A DNA stretch of 64,000 nt from Ascidia mentula (taxonomy: Eukaryota > Chordata > Ascidiacea > Phlebobranchia > Ascidiidae), in contig OX387197.1 of assembly GCA_947561715.1 (NCBI GenBank), positions 501,001-565,000 of the forward strand. Direction: 5' to 3'. Both the position numbers and the translations under genes were made by a program. This document shows, one piece after another, positions 44,602 to 56,263 of this stretch. Numbering within the stretch: position 1 is the first letter of the stretch; each line of letters starts with the position of its first letter. A model generated the notes under the pieces. The model saw only the letters and a program-made list of their open reading frames with translations, had not been told where the DNA came from and ran no database searches.

Positions 44602-46432
44602 CTTAATTACAAAACAAGTTTAACAGTAGATTAAAACTAGTTTCGAAAAAGCTTATTGCAGAATGCCCTCGAAAAACATGAAAATCACTTGCAACAAAAA
44701 CAACAGGTTAAACACTTTATGTATAATAGCCAACTGAAATATAACACCTATTATAAGTATTTCCATCGCACAGAAATAGCGAAAGCCCCATTCTTATTTC
44801 ATTTCAGGCCGTAACTTGCCTGCTACGTGTTCAAACAAGCCCAGTGCACCAGCCATGAATGCGACGGACAACTGCGGGTTAACAAATGTAACAAACTGTA
44901 ACAATCGCCTGTATGTTGTTCCCAAGCACCAGGTACCTTGGATGGGTAAGAAACACTATAGCTCACCGTATTCATGTCACACTAGATGTTTATACTAAAA
45001 CAACTCCACAAACGAAGCAATGTGAGTTAAGGTGATCTTTACAACTGGTTTTCCATGAAACCTCAGCATCAACTTAACTTATGATCACGCACATAAGACT
45101 TCACAACTCAAACAACTTGAAAGGTTTCCAGTGAAATAACTTATTTGGCTGCAAAACTCTTCTTCCCAGTAATTAGCATGTCTAAACCTCTGCAGTGGCG
45201 ACCCAACTATACACTGTGTGTTTTTTCTGCTTGATGCGCGTTTACTTACGTCTGCAAATTTCTGCCCAAATAAAACATGCGAAGGATGAGTCGAAACAAT
45301 TGTCCTTAGCGGTGTTTCCCCGGGGAACTCCCCCGAAGGATTTCTCGGGCAGATCAAGTTTGGGAGGTAATTCACCAAGTTACGCCATCGATAACAAAAA
45401 CACTTTTCGAAAAACTTCATGACATCATTTTATTGTTGAATGACATTTATTTTTTCCGAATTTAAACGACCGACATTCAGATTTGTGCAAATTTTGACTT
45501 TCCACGAAATGTTGATGGTTGCATGACGTTTTGCACACGAAATAAATAAATTTTGCCAAAAAACGTTTAAATCAGTTGCTACTGATCGTACATTTAGGTT
45601 TTGCCGCCATCATAAAACTTAGTTGATTTTGAAGGGTGGCCGGCAAAGTTGTTTCAAAAACTCCTTTGATTACAAGAAGCCAAAGAAATGAGACGAACAG
45701 CAAAACATAGCCTGACGGCCCCAGCTAAATATCGACTGCCCTGTATTATTGATAGATGGGTTTCACAAGAACAAAGGGTAACGTTAAAGCGAGCATAAAC
45801 ACACAATTGCAACGAAATTAAAATTGTTTTTGTCCACACAACTGTTTTCACATTAAAAGAAATAAAAAACAATTAAAGCAGAATTAATGCGACACAGGGC
45901 ACAGTTTAAAAAAAGTACAAGTAACGGCCAGGTACAACATTGCATAGTTAGGGGACTCTTGCATAGACAGTGTAATTTTTAGTAGCTTAGTCATGTGGTC
46001 CCAAAAAAAAATTTTCTTACCGCCCATTGGATAAGTTTTGCCGCCTTTTCCATCTGAAGTTTCAACAAGTTTGAAACTCTCAACGCTTATTTTTTTAGTG
46101 TAAATTAGTTTTGTTTCGGAATTAATTAGTTTTGATTTAGAATTTTGTGTATGTGTGTCAAGCTGCAAAAATTTTGATACATTTACAATTACATGAAACT
46201 CTAGATTTGAATTTATGTCGGACAAAACCTAATTGTACAATTGTATCATTACCCATTGTGTGTAATGAAGGTTGTTCCATTTGCAAAATTGTCATAGATT
46301 TTTTAATGTATTTTTTTTTTAAATGCCAACCAAAGCCAACACAACATACGCTTTCATTGTTTGAATTTATGATGGTTATGCAGTTCGCACCCCAGCAATG
46401 CAATGTTGACCTGGCCGACCCATTCAATTTAA
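44602..46432. other. Region between gene E 3' end and pseudogene D 5' end
   Basis: 44602-44710 is homologous to the F sequence up to its signal-exon donor, then jumps to sequence homologous to 63.69-64.0 kb. Includes the plus-strand exon-like segment 44808-44932. 45.74-45.82 kb matches the 3' flank of gene C. No other gene found; no clear poly(A) signal for gene E within the first few hundred bases. Confidence 0.45.
44808..44932 (+). CDS. Duplicated plus-strand exon-like segment, copy 1 (unknown protein N-terminus)
   Basis: Preceded by TTATTTCATTTCAG and followed by CAG|GTACC, i.e. acceptor and donor on plus. An ATG in good context (GCCATGA) at 44855 opens 26 codons to the donor, reading MNATDNCGLTNVT..., with two potential N-glycosylation sites. 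The second copy at 63777-63897 keeps splice sites and frame from the ATG despite a 4-bp indel upstream of it, consistent with a 5' UTR plus first coding exon. This copy has no visible partner exons before gene E, so it is probably a stranded duplicate. Function unknown. Confidence 0.4.
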
Positions 46433-46533
46433 TCAGTTTAACAAATTTTTCGTAATGCTCCACAAGCATAGGAACAGTAAACTTGTATTGATAGTAACAG
46501 CACTGGCACCACCTCCATAGTTAGAAGATATAC
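46433..46533 (-). other. Gene E last exon: probable GPI-attachment signal
   Basis: The exon adds a small-residue region (SISSNYGGGASAVTINT) with several possible omega sites, then a hydrophobic run (SLLFLCLWS) and ITKNLLN, ending at TGA 46435-46433. There is no basic stop-transfer cluster or cytoplasmic domain. This fits a GPI signal, as in known contactins, though the hydrophobic run is short and the last residues are polar. Confidence 0.65.
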
Positions 46534-49500
46534 CTGAAAATAAGAATGTTAAAAACATTAGTGGTAATATCATGTCATAATTATAAGCAGAATCCAAAAC
46601 CCCATACAGGTTTATTATTATTGAAAACATACAATGGTTTTTAAAAGGCCATTTAACGTTAGATAACTTTCATTGACAATATTATTTGTCATACTTCGCT
46701 GAGATGAAACTGCAAATGTCGTTGATGGGACTCCGTAGCCTCCTTCATTTCGCGCTCGGAACCATAGATAATAATCTGCTTTAGATGGGAGTTTAAATTG
46801 AACTTGTGGCACATTAGTGAAGTGGTCCTTTGCCTGGGCAACTGTTTCATTCAAGAGCCAATATTGAATCTACAAAAATGAATATTTGCATCAAGGCATC
46901 ATTACAAAGTTGCAAAGAAATTACTCATAAAAGTAAAATTTGGAATAAATGTTGATATTTTTATTGTTTTCCATAAAAAAGTTTTGGGAATATAAAATAC
47001 TCAAAATGTAGGTGTAACGTCAGACATGCTTACAACATATCCAAGAATGTTGCTTTCCAGTGGGTTAGCTTGTACTGCATCCCATGATGCTGTGACATCT
47101 TGATCCTTAACTTTAATTTTAATGTTTTGTGGTGCGTTGGCCGGAGGTGGCCCAGCAGTCACAAAAAAATATGAAAAGTCACTCCATGGACCAAGGCCTA
47201 CAGTACAACAACATAATCTTAAAGCTTAACAGATTTGACTTCGTGGCGCTATGTCACATAATATAAAAATGTCATTTCAATGGTCAGTAATTTTAAACTT
47301 GATTTAAAAGTTTTGCTGTATTTTTAGCAAATAATTCACCTGCTTGATTATAACCAGCTGCCTTAAGCTTGTAGTTATATTTTGCCTTTAAGTTATTGAT
47401 TACAATGCTTGGGGTCTCATCAGCAGTTGTGAAGTTTTGCCACTGGCTTGGATTATTGCATGGATCATAATCAATCTGGCTGCAGATTGAAACCTAAAAC
47501 ACAGGTCTCTAAACTTTTTAAGATGCATTTGGTTCAATAATTCAGGTTGTTAAAAAACATTTTTTGTGTAATTGTTGTCTCTCTGTATGCTCACAATAAG
47601 TGTTCGTGTACTGATGAAATTTAAAAGTACATGCTTCGTTTATGTTTCAAATAATATTATTAAAAAACTGGCGCTGAAAGACACTTATATGATAAAATAA
47701 ATTAAAGGCAGTTTGTTACCTTGTAACCAATGGTATATCCGTTAACATTAGGCAGGTAATTCCACACGATTTCTGCAGAGCACGCCTTTGCTTGCTTCTT
47801 TTTAAACCCAGTTGGACCTTGGTTAGGAGCTGTAAAGAATTTAGTCAATATGTATATAAGCATATGTAAAATAAATGCAATTAACTCATGTGTTTTAAAT
47901 AATTTCTTGTTAAAATCTTACGTAGTTCTGCAGTTCGGACCACTGCTTGGTTGCTGGTCGGTCCTTCACCAACAAAGTTTTTAGCTTTTATTTTGACTTC
48001 GTATGGAACGTAAACTTCTGACGCATTTACCTGCCACAAAATTTTAGTGTTAAGAATATTAAGATGTTCCCAGAACTTTGTTTTGAACAATAAAATGCTG
48101 TTCACATATATGCTACAAAGAATAACGCCAAATCCCCCACCAATTAATCATTTAAGAGTACATCACAAATGATAACATTATCTATGTATGATTTTGGTAA
48201 TGAATCAAAATCAAATGTTTTTGCAAAAAATTCATACAACAAAAATGGTTTGGGTTGCTTCAGAGTCCAATTCCACTTTTTCAAACCAAGGTTTGTCACT
48301 AGCTGGTGCTGGAGTTCCATCAAGATCAATTGGAAGATTAACAGCTTCACCAGGATCCTCTTTTCGCATAGAAATCACATAGGTTACTGTCTCCGCACCG
48401 AAATATTCTTTTGGAAATTTCTGTTTTAAGACATGAAGTTACTAAGACCCATGCCTTACATATGTTCAACAACAACTTCAGGTTTGATGTTTTCAAAAAA
48501 CGTAGAGTTGTTTATAATTTTTACTTATTATCCACAAGCACCAAAGGCAAAAGCCAGTATTTTAAAATATGTCAACTTTTATGTTCACCTCCCAAGTGAC
48601 AACAAGTTGCCCTGGTGTTCCACCTCCACCTGATATTCCAGTAGGCGCTGATGAAGGAGCTGTGAAATAACATAGTAAATATTGTTTATGAACCTTGTGT
48701 TAAGTTACAAGCAATAAAGTGTTTATAAATTGCTTACCCCCAGTAAGTGTCAAGCTTCTTTCACTTTGATCACTGGCTTCACTTTTTCCCATCTTGTTCC
48801 ATGCATAAACACGATATGAGTAATAATTATATGGAAGTAAGTTTTCAACTGTGCATGATGTTGTGTTTGTAGAACAAGCTTGACTCCATTCTGTGTCATA
48901 TTCTCCTTTCTTTTCAGCTTCATAACTAGTTATGGAAGCTCCATTTGATTTAGGTTCGTTCCATGTAACAAGTTGAGAGTTGGACGATGATACTATTATC
49001 TTCACATTGTTTGGTGCATCAGGTGGGGCTGGAACAACAATATGCCCACATTTAACAAATTGTTTAAGCAACAAAGTAGGGAATTATTAGTAACGTTTTC
49101 ACTGCAAAACAATTTTAGACAATATTATATCAGTGGACACATGAGTTAATACTTCAGGAAGAAATAACTAGCTCTATTAAACAAACAACATATTTGTATA
49201 AACTTTATGGTTGCCAGGCCATTGTTATATTGATTTATTACCAATGTAAACACAAAAAAATTAATTACCAAGAACATCCAGATGCAATTGTGCACAATCA
49301 GTTGAAACTTCTGTAGCTGCACAACATTCATATTCCCCAATTTGTTGACTTCCAACATCGCGTAGCTGAAATAAAGTACGATATCTGAAACAGCAAAAGC
49401 GAAAAAATTGTTTAAAGTAAAACCTACTTCCAAAACTCCACCAGTAGCTTTGTAGTGAGAATCAATATTGCTGATTATTTTGTTATATTGTTTCCAGCTC

Positions 49501-52500
49501 CATGAAACTTCCAACTTTGTGTCATGTTTTTCAAAACATTCAAGTTCAACTGCATCCCCAGCTTCAACAGTTTCTTCAACTGATCGTGTTGTGACCTCTG
49601 TTTGGTCTAAAAGTGCAAATAATTTGGGTGTAAAACTTGGACTAGGAGCAAAATAAGAAACAAAAATCTTGATTTTGCATCACCTGATGAAGTGAGATTA
49701 ACCTCGCGAAAGCTCATGTTAATAGAGATATTTAACAGTCAGTCTATCAAAACAGTGCACCAGAAACTACTAAAGTTATAAACCTAACACTGACACGATA
49801 CAGAGAATAATTTGATTATGTTTATAGTCCTTTGAAATAAGAGCAAAACTCTACTGCTCCACCAATCAGTGTAACCCACATTCTGCTTTTATTCATACTT
49901 TATGATAAACTATTATGTGTAGGTGATGTCATTCCCCATAAAGAAATAGAAGTAACACAAAGTCATGCACCAGTGATTTTGTCTTTCTTTCAGTGAATCT
50001 GTCTTGGCCGAGTGGATTAACCTTGTAGTCAGTTGCTACTGTCTGTGGTGCTGTGAGGGGCTGTGTTGTTTGATTGTTCTAATACATTTAGCTAATTTAA
50101 CAGTTTAAATTCCTCATCATATAATTACTATCTAGTAAAATACGTGATGTTAATGGGTGTTGGTCATTTTAACACTTACTGAAAACATGAAGTCTTGTGC
50201 TACAAGATCGAAATCCAAGAGGATTTGTGATAACACAAGTATATTTCCCTTCATCCGATTTCACAACATTGAATATTTTTAAACGAGCATTGTCTATTGT
50301 GTATCTGAAGAAGGAAATGTGGTTCATGCATTATTTGTCAACAATATAAAATGACATTATATAGTTTTTTTAAACAGCAAAGTAATTTGTATTAGTATTT
50401 TAAAATGTCTGTCTTTATGTAGATGTCACTGATGTACATGCAACAAATTTATAATTGCTAAAACAAATTAATGCAGAAAAGTCAACTTACTTCTCAGTGT
50501 TATAAAGTTGTTCAAGTCCTTTCAACCATTCAATTTCAGGTAAGGGAAATCCTGTTACGTTACAAACCATTGTGACATCACTATTGGTGGAAGCCTTTGT
50601 GATTTTATCCATTAGTGTAAGAAAAGATGGAATTTCTCCTGCAAAAACATAGTGAAAAAAAAAACCCATATTTCTATACAATCACACACTATTACAGAAG
50701 AATATTTTTAACATGCAAAAAGAGACAATATTATGCAAAACATACTTTTAATTGTAAGATGAGCACTTGAGAAAAGGTACCCAATAGAATTGTAAGCAAC
50801 ACACTGATACATTCCTTCATCTGTAACATTTACTGATTGTAATGTTAGTTCACTTCCCCCATCTACATTACTGATAACAATGTGATCTGTGTTGAAAAGT
50901 TCTTCTCCATCTTTCAGCCATGTATAAGAAGCTTGTGGTTGAGCAGATGCTGAACATCTCATAGTGTGAGTTGATGATATTTTAACATTTGATGAAAAAG
51001 TCTTCTCCTTCCATTGTGGTTTGACTGCAGGTTGAAAACAAAGGGGATGATATCAGTTTATGTTGTTTCATTGCAGATCTTACGTTTGAGCACTTACATT
51101 GTAGCTGCAATTCTCCTGCCACCTCCACTGTACCAAATTTATTTTTAGCTTCACATATATAAATTCCAGCCATGTCCTCTGTTACATTTTGTAAAAGGAG
51201 TTGTCCTGATTCTGTGATTTGGTGACCATCAGGTAACCTGGGGTCATCTACTTTTTTCCATTGAATTCGTGGAGTTGGGCTGAAATGCGAAGGTAATACT
51301 TAGAAATTAATCATGTTTCTTGTTACAATAATTAATGCATGGATTGATTTGTGGCTTACTTTCCTTTTGCCAAACATTGGATAAGTGCAGATCCTCCTTT
51401 TATTGCTGTTGTTATTTCTGAAGGTTTTATCAGAAAATCAACTGGTGATGTTTGGCTGCTTATTGCTGAAAGAAGGTCACATGTTTACATCTTTTAAAAC
51501 TTACTGTTGCAACTGCTTGTAACCATTTTCTATATGACATTCACCACTGCTTATTGCTAAAAAACAACAAATATTAATTTCTATAAACTTTAATGTTGTC
51601 GTGACTTTTTACTAAAACTGTCAACTGATATTCTGCATTCATGTTTCTAAGTTTTGTTAAATCTATAAAGTGTTAAACATAACTTTGGCAAAAGCTTGTC
51701 TCAAAAATCAAATCAAGAAATAAATTCTTACGCAATTGTGAAACCTTTAGATGTATTGGACTTGATTTTTGTTGAAATTTCACCCCATCAACCATCCAAC
51801 TCCCTCTCACAACACACTTGTATAACCCAATATCTGCTAATGTTGGTTTAACAAAATACAAACTCCCATCAAGTTGAGACACATAATGAGTTTTGTCATT
51901 TGCTACAACAGACTTGAATCCATCAGTATTTACTTTTTCCCAGTAGAACTCAACTTGGTTATCTGAAAATGACAGAAAAGCTTAATGATGCAGACATTTA
52001 AATCCGACCATTTATCAACAGATTCCAGTTTTACTATGTAAATACAACAACCTTTTTCCAAATAAATCAACTTACTTGATGCATAATTTGTTTTAGGACA
52101 AGAAACGAAATCTCCAACCCTGGTGGCCATAGATAACTGTCTTGTATTTTCTAGGGGAAAAGGATCGATGTCTAAAAAAAAATAATTGTACTTTATATTG
52201 AATGTGGCCAAAGTTACAAAGACTAAATCAAGAAAACTCACATGCGAATGTAATGTTTCCATAGTTACTGACAACGATGCCGTCATCACTTGTGACGACA
52301 CACTGGTACATTCCCTGATCACGTGGTTGTGGGTTCAAGATTGTTAACTTCCCGCCCAAATTATGGAATCGAGATCCACCTGTCAATCACAAATTCAGTC
52401 AACCAATAAATTTTAAACATTAAAAATCAGTTTTGGAGTTGAGTTTTACTTGTTGAGAAAAAACAAATATTTTTTTTTTGCCAAAACATTGAAATTATGT

Positions 52501-53272
52501 AAAGCACATTGTTAAGTGATATTGGTTGAAGTTCTCATTACAGCTATCTAATTATGCTGGCTCTTTGGTTTTAAACTTTATTTGTCTTTTATGATCACGA
52601 CTTTGTGCAGCATCTTTGGTAACTGCAGGTTGATGTGGTTTTATGCCTGTACCCTATGGGTCCATTCCCTTTTGCCAGACCAAGGTATCCTTGATTTTTT
52701 TTAATTTTGCAAAATACTTTCTTAAACAAATGCCCCGAGATGATATGGGAAAGTTTAAGTTCTTTAACATCTGCTGTTTTAAAATTAGTTCGCAAATAGT
52801 GACGTGGATTGACGTGGGTGTGCAGAATTTACAATTGCGTCGATTATTCGTCAACAAACTGCGCACGACCCAAGTAAAATCACCAAAAAGGTGAAATTTC
52901 CTGCAGTTACAGATCGTCATTTTTCACTGAACGACTTACCTATATCCAATGGTTGGTTGTCTTTCCTCCACGAATAAATCGGATTATTGAGGTTAGTTTT
53001 ACACTTAAACGTAATATCAGCTGTAGAATGAAGTGGAACAACTTGATCTTGAGGTTCAACGTCGAAAACCTCCGCTATCATCAAACGATAAAATTTGTTT
53101 AATTTCTCAACCATCCTGAGCTAAACTCAAAAATTAATTTCTGTAACACACCATGGCATTGTGATGTCATAAGCAGAACAAAACCAATCCATGTAACGCA
53201 GCGGTGGTAACTAAACATGTTCGGGTTCGGACTGCTTTTGGTTGAGCCACAGGTGCTCTTAAGCCCCAACAT
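46433..53272 (-). CDS. cntn: Gene E: contactin (6 Ig, 4 FN3, GPI-anchor signal), complete
   Basis: Exons: signal 53272-53152; Ig1 53074-52940, 52379-52242; Ig2 52171-52076, 51962-51732; Ig3 51465-51360, 51279-51098; Ig4 51024-50746; Ig5 50638-50491, 50304-50180; Ig6 49606-49428, 49365-49269; FN3-1 49028-48738; FN3-2 48659-48589, 48420-48238, 48030-47922; FN3-3 47829-47720, 47493-47340; FN3-4 47197-47034, 46869-46695; tail 46533-46433. All splice sites and phases fit: 1064 aa, or 1046 aa from the second Met (53218), which starts the signal peptide MFSYHRCVTWIGFVLLMTSQ. Contactin marks: Ig1 GGKLTI..PRDQGMYQC, Ig2 THYVSQLDGSLYF, Ig4 VTDEGMYQCVA. Vertebrate contactins have the same 6+4+GPI plan and about 1020 aa. 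Contactins are neural/axonal adhesion proteins acting in cis and trans at the outer membrane face. This is the only member here with the full ancestral plan; which vertebrate contactin it matches cannot be told. Confidence 0.9.
46695..47829 (-). other. Gene E-specific FN3-3 and FN3-4 exons
   Basis: Four exons absent from genes B, C, D and F. FN3-3 has GYTIGYKVSIC and YNYKLKAAGYNQAG; FN3-4 has TASWDAV..., YYLWFRARNEGGYG and the usual W/L/Y core. Both domains are bounded by phase-1 introns, so their removal keeps the frame. They are more diverged from all other exons than the shared ones are from each other. Confidence 0.8.
50001..50094 (+). repeat. tRNA-like (SINE-like) sequence in the Ig5-Ig6 intron of gene E
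   Basis: Copy with the A-box-like CTTGGCCGAGTGGATTAA, closest of the three to a Ser/Leu tRNA D arm. B-box-like part decayed (TGTTCTAATAC). Confidence 0.3.
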
Positions 53273-53327
53273 GACGTCAACGTGGTAGTTCGGTCGTTGG
53301 GGTTCAACACCTTCTATTACTTTAAAC

Positions 53328-53873
53328 CTAAACATAAAAAGTATGAATAAATGTTTCTGTAATGTTAGCGGAAATTGTTGTCATTATTTGGAAGACTTTA
53401 TTGAAACACAAATCGTAATCGGACCCCGGTCTGATTCCAAAATAATTTATAAAGCGTTAACAAAGCTGTACAGGAAAATTACGCCGCAAATTTACCAGGG
53501 TGCGAATTCTTTACAGAAAATCTTGTCTTTTTTCAATGCAACATGACCTGAAACATTTGTGAGTTGTTTCTGTTACAAGTTCAAGATAATTCTTGTTTGT
53601 AGATTTATAGCTCATTTACTTGAATGTAAATCGCACGTAAATGTTCTGTTAAGTGCGCTACAACAAGTTTTGTTGCATAAAATTGTGAGTTTCCTTGAAC
53701 GATGCAACTTCTGTTGACGTATCGGTTTGTAGGACGGGTTAAAGTTGAATTTTAATGAAACACAGAGCAGCAGATAAAATATCGGTGTGTCATCAAATAA
53801 TGTAAGGCGCCCCCACATAAACAGTAGAATTTAAAACTTTTGAGCCGGGACTTACAGACGTTATAGTTCCTAC
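53328..53873. other. Gene E 5' intron/flank
   Basis: Between the conserved acceptor before the signal exon (53328 on plus) and a conserved donor-like site at about 53873 (GTAGGAACTATAAC on minus, also present in gene A). Homologous to C and A flanks. No coding content. Confidence 0.45.
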
Positions 53874-54061
53874 CTTCCTTATCTGTGTCTGCAGTTTTTC
53901 TTCGAATGTTGCTTAAAATTCTTGGTCTCCAACATCAAAATCTTCTTCACGATTCTGGTTGACAGAATGCAGAGCACAAAAATGAATGTTGCTGTGGCGG
54001 TCGAACTAACGTTGATTCCTGTTAAATATTCTCTTACATCGTCTTTGTATTCCAAAACCAT
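53874..54061 (-). other. Candidate first exon of gene E with a 60-codon upstream ORF
   Basis: Minus ORF 54061-53879 starts MVLEYKDDVREYLTG and contains one predicted membrane helix (TATATFIFVLCILSTRIV). It is followed by a stop and then by the donor AAG|GTAGGAAC. A TATA-like box lies just upstream. It could be the 5' untranslated exon of gene E whose ORF is incidental, or a separate micro-protein; partial homology with 3862-3920 upstream of gene A covers only the end of the ORF. Confidence 0.35.
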
Positions 54062-54078
54062 TATTCACAGCACGGGTA

Positions 54079-54088
54079 TTTATATATA
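54079..54088 (-). promoter_or_regulatory. TATA-like box upstream of gene E
   Basis: TATATATAAA on minus, about 25-30 nt before the expected start of the candidate first exon of gene E. The same stretch is deleted or replaced upstream of A, B and C. Confidence 0.35.
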
Positions 54089-54095
54089 GCAAGTG

Positions 54096-56263
54096 ATCTA
54101 AACCAAGCTCTAATTCGACTTAAATTTTCGATAATTTTCCCGTAATTTTACAAACTGTATAAAAAACACCAACTTCTTATGTATTTTGAAGCTGCATTTA
54201 CTCCCAGCTTATCTACAGACATATATGTCAAGGTTGTTGGAATGTAGACTTCATACTTTTCCTAACAAATAATTCCGGCGCACTTTAAGGTGTCAACATG
54301 TTAGTCGCGCAAATTGTCTGGAATCCCCAAGTTTTTTTGGCAACATATGTTTGAGGTTTTTTACAAGGAGACGTCGCGCTTGTTATTGAAATTCAGGATG
54401 GTAATAATGATTGGTTGAGAATGCCGACATATGGGCGGCAAACAAAAGAAGAAATTTTTAACGAACAAATTTAAACAAACCCTAGAGGTTGACAGAGTTT
54501 AAGACTTTGATGCGAATCAATTTATTGACAAACATTTTTAAATCTACAAGAGTGGTAAACGTATGTTTTGCGCACGCCAAGAACATATTTCGGCCATTAA
54601 TCCTTGCACAAACAAATATTAACCATATCCCCCATACGCCTGTAGGGCGTTATACGTCGGATACACGCCCTTGAAAGCTATGGAGCAGCTTAGAGTTATG
54701 TCATAACACGGATGTCATACCTATATTCAAATATTAATATGATTTTTTTCATAATTTTTATATCAATGAAAAGTTCAGGCTATGTACTATTACGTGTAAA
54801 AAAATTAGGTCGCTACCTGGTAAGATGGCTGAGTTACCCGCGATCAAAGTTTTGTCAACTGGAGATTTTTTACTTAAGACCGCATATCAGTAATTCTATG
54901 AAAAAAGTTTTGCCCGCGGGGAATGCCCGTCTTGTACTCCTGCGTCATAGATAGTCTCAGTTTCGTCACAAGGCAACCGGTGATGCATTGAGGTCAATTT
55001 TCTGGTTGAATGAGCAAGAAGTCACGTGGTGTAGCCAGGGCGATTTTCAGCGTGTTTAGTGCAGTTTTAGTGCATTTTTTGCTCTGCTCAGTCAGTCAGG
55101 CGTTTGGTGCAGGGTGCTGTGAAAAGTTTAGTTGAAAAACCACCAAAATGTTCAAGGGGATGTAGCTCAAAATTGAATCACAGAAGTATACCTTAATTTG
55201 TGATTTTATGTTAGGCCCGCCTCTTGGCTACGCAGTAAGGTAAAAATTAGTTGCAAGATAGTTGCTTAAAGCACCACCTAGGGGTCATTTAGGCCCCCGA
55301 TCAGTCATTATTTTAGCTAAATTGGCTGCAAAAAAATGTAAGATGGTTTTGCGAAAAATTGAATCACAAAAACCTCATCCAATTTGCAATTTAATGTTGG
55401 CCCTAACCCTTTTCTACGCAATGGCAAAAAAAATTGTCACAGGAAAGTTGCTTTGGTTGCCCCCTGGGACTGTTTTTGCTATCCTATAGGACAAAAGATC
55501 CTCCTGGAGGCTCCTCAGATCCTTGCTGTGTTTTGGAGGATGCAGCTGCAATCAATTTTTTTTCTCTATGAATAGTACCAGTAGATCTTCATGGGTCACT
55601 GACCACAGGAATTGTTGTTGGCAAAAAAGCAAATCACTCAGTATGGGTATTAATGGTGATAGCCTTCAAAACTAGATTTTTGGGATTTAATACTGATATG
55701 CGGCCTTAACCAACATCCCTCTGGTAAAATCTCTCGTGTAATGGGTTTCACAACTTTATTTACTGGACACCAGTTCATGTAACAAGTATTTGTAAACGCA
55801 CAAAGTTTTTTGATATTTTTGGAAAGTAATCAATCAAACCACAATATAGTCTAAATACTGCAAATGTTAACTGCAACAAACGACATAAAATAAATTAAGA
55901 CATAAAATTTTTTAAAAGTTAAGAAATACCCATTGTGACAATAAAGATTAAAAAAACGGTAGAAAGACAAACCACCTAAAATTTAAGAACCTAAAATTTA
56001 ATGCAAGTTTTTGTTCTATTTGGTCGCTTGCATATAATACAATTTTTGTAACAAAATTTTTGTTTTGCCGATTGTCAAATTTTTGCAAAATGACATCTAT
56101 TTCGCAACGCTAGGTCAAATGAAGGATATTTGCAAAGGCAGTCTAAGCATGTGGCAGATAATGCGACTTATGGCGCCCAAGTTTCAATTTATCAGTTAGT
56201 TTCCTTCTTTTAAATCAAGACTCTGGATTCTTCTAGGAACGGAGCTTCTGTCTTTTCGTTATG
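54096..56263. other. Intergenic region between gene F and gene E
   Basis: 54096-54600 is the spacer repeat shared with 16.69-17.3 kb and 3.96-4.99 kb. 54.70-54.88 kb resembles one arm of the 4092 MITE, and 55.68-55.73 kb carries the MITE-like end CCAACATCCCTCTGGT plus an inverted ACTGATATGCGG(C/T)CTTAA, suggesting a degraded element spanning about 54.7-55.73 kb. No gene found in 55.7-56.26 kb. Confidence 0.45.

Noticed and set aside
50001-50094. Functional tRNA gene
   Set aside because: The boxes are imperfect and no acceptor or anticodon stem pairs well; retained only as a tRNA-like repeat.
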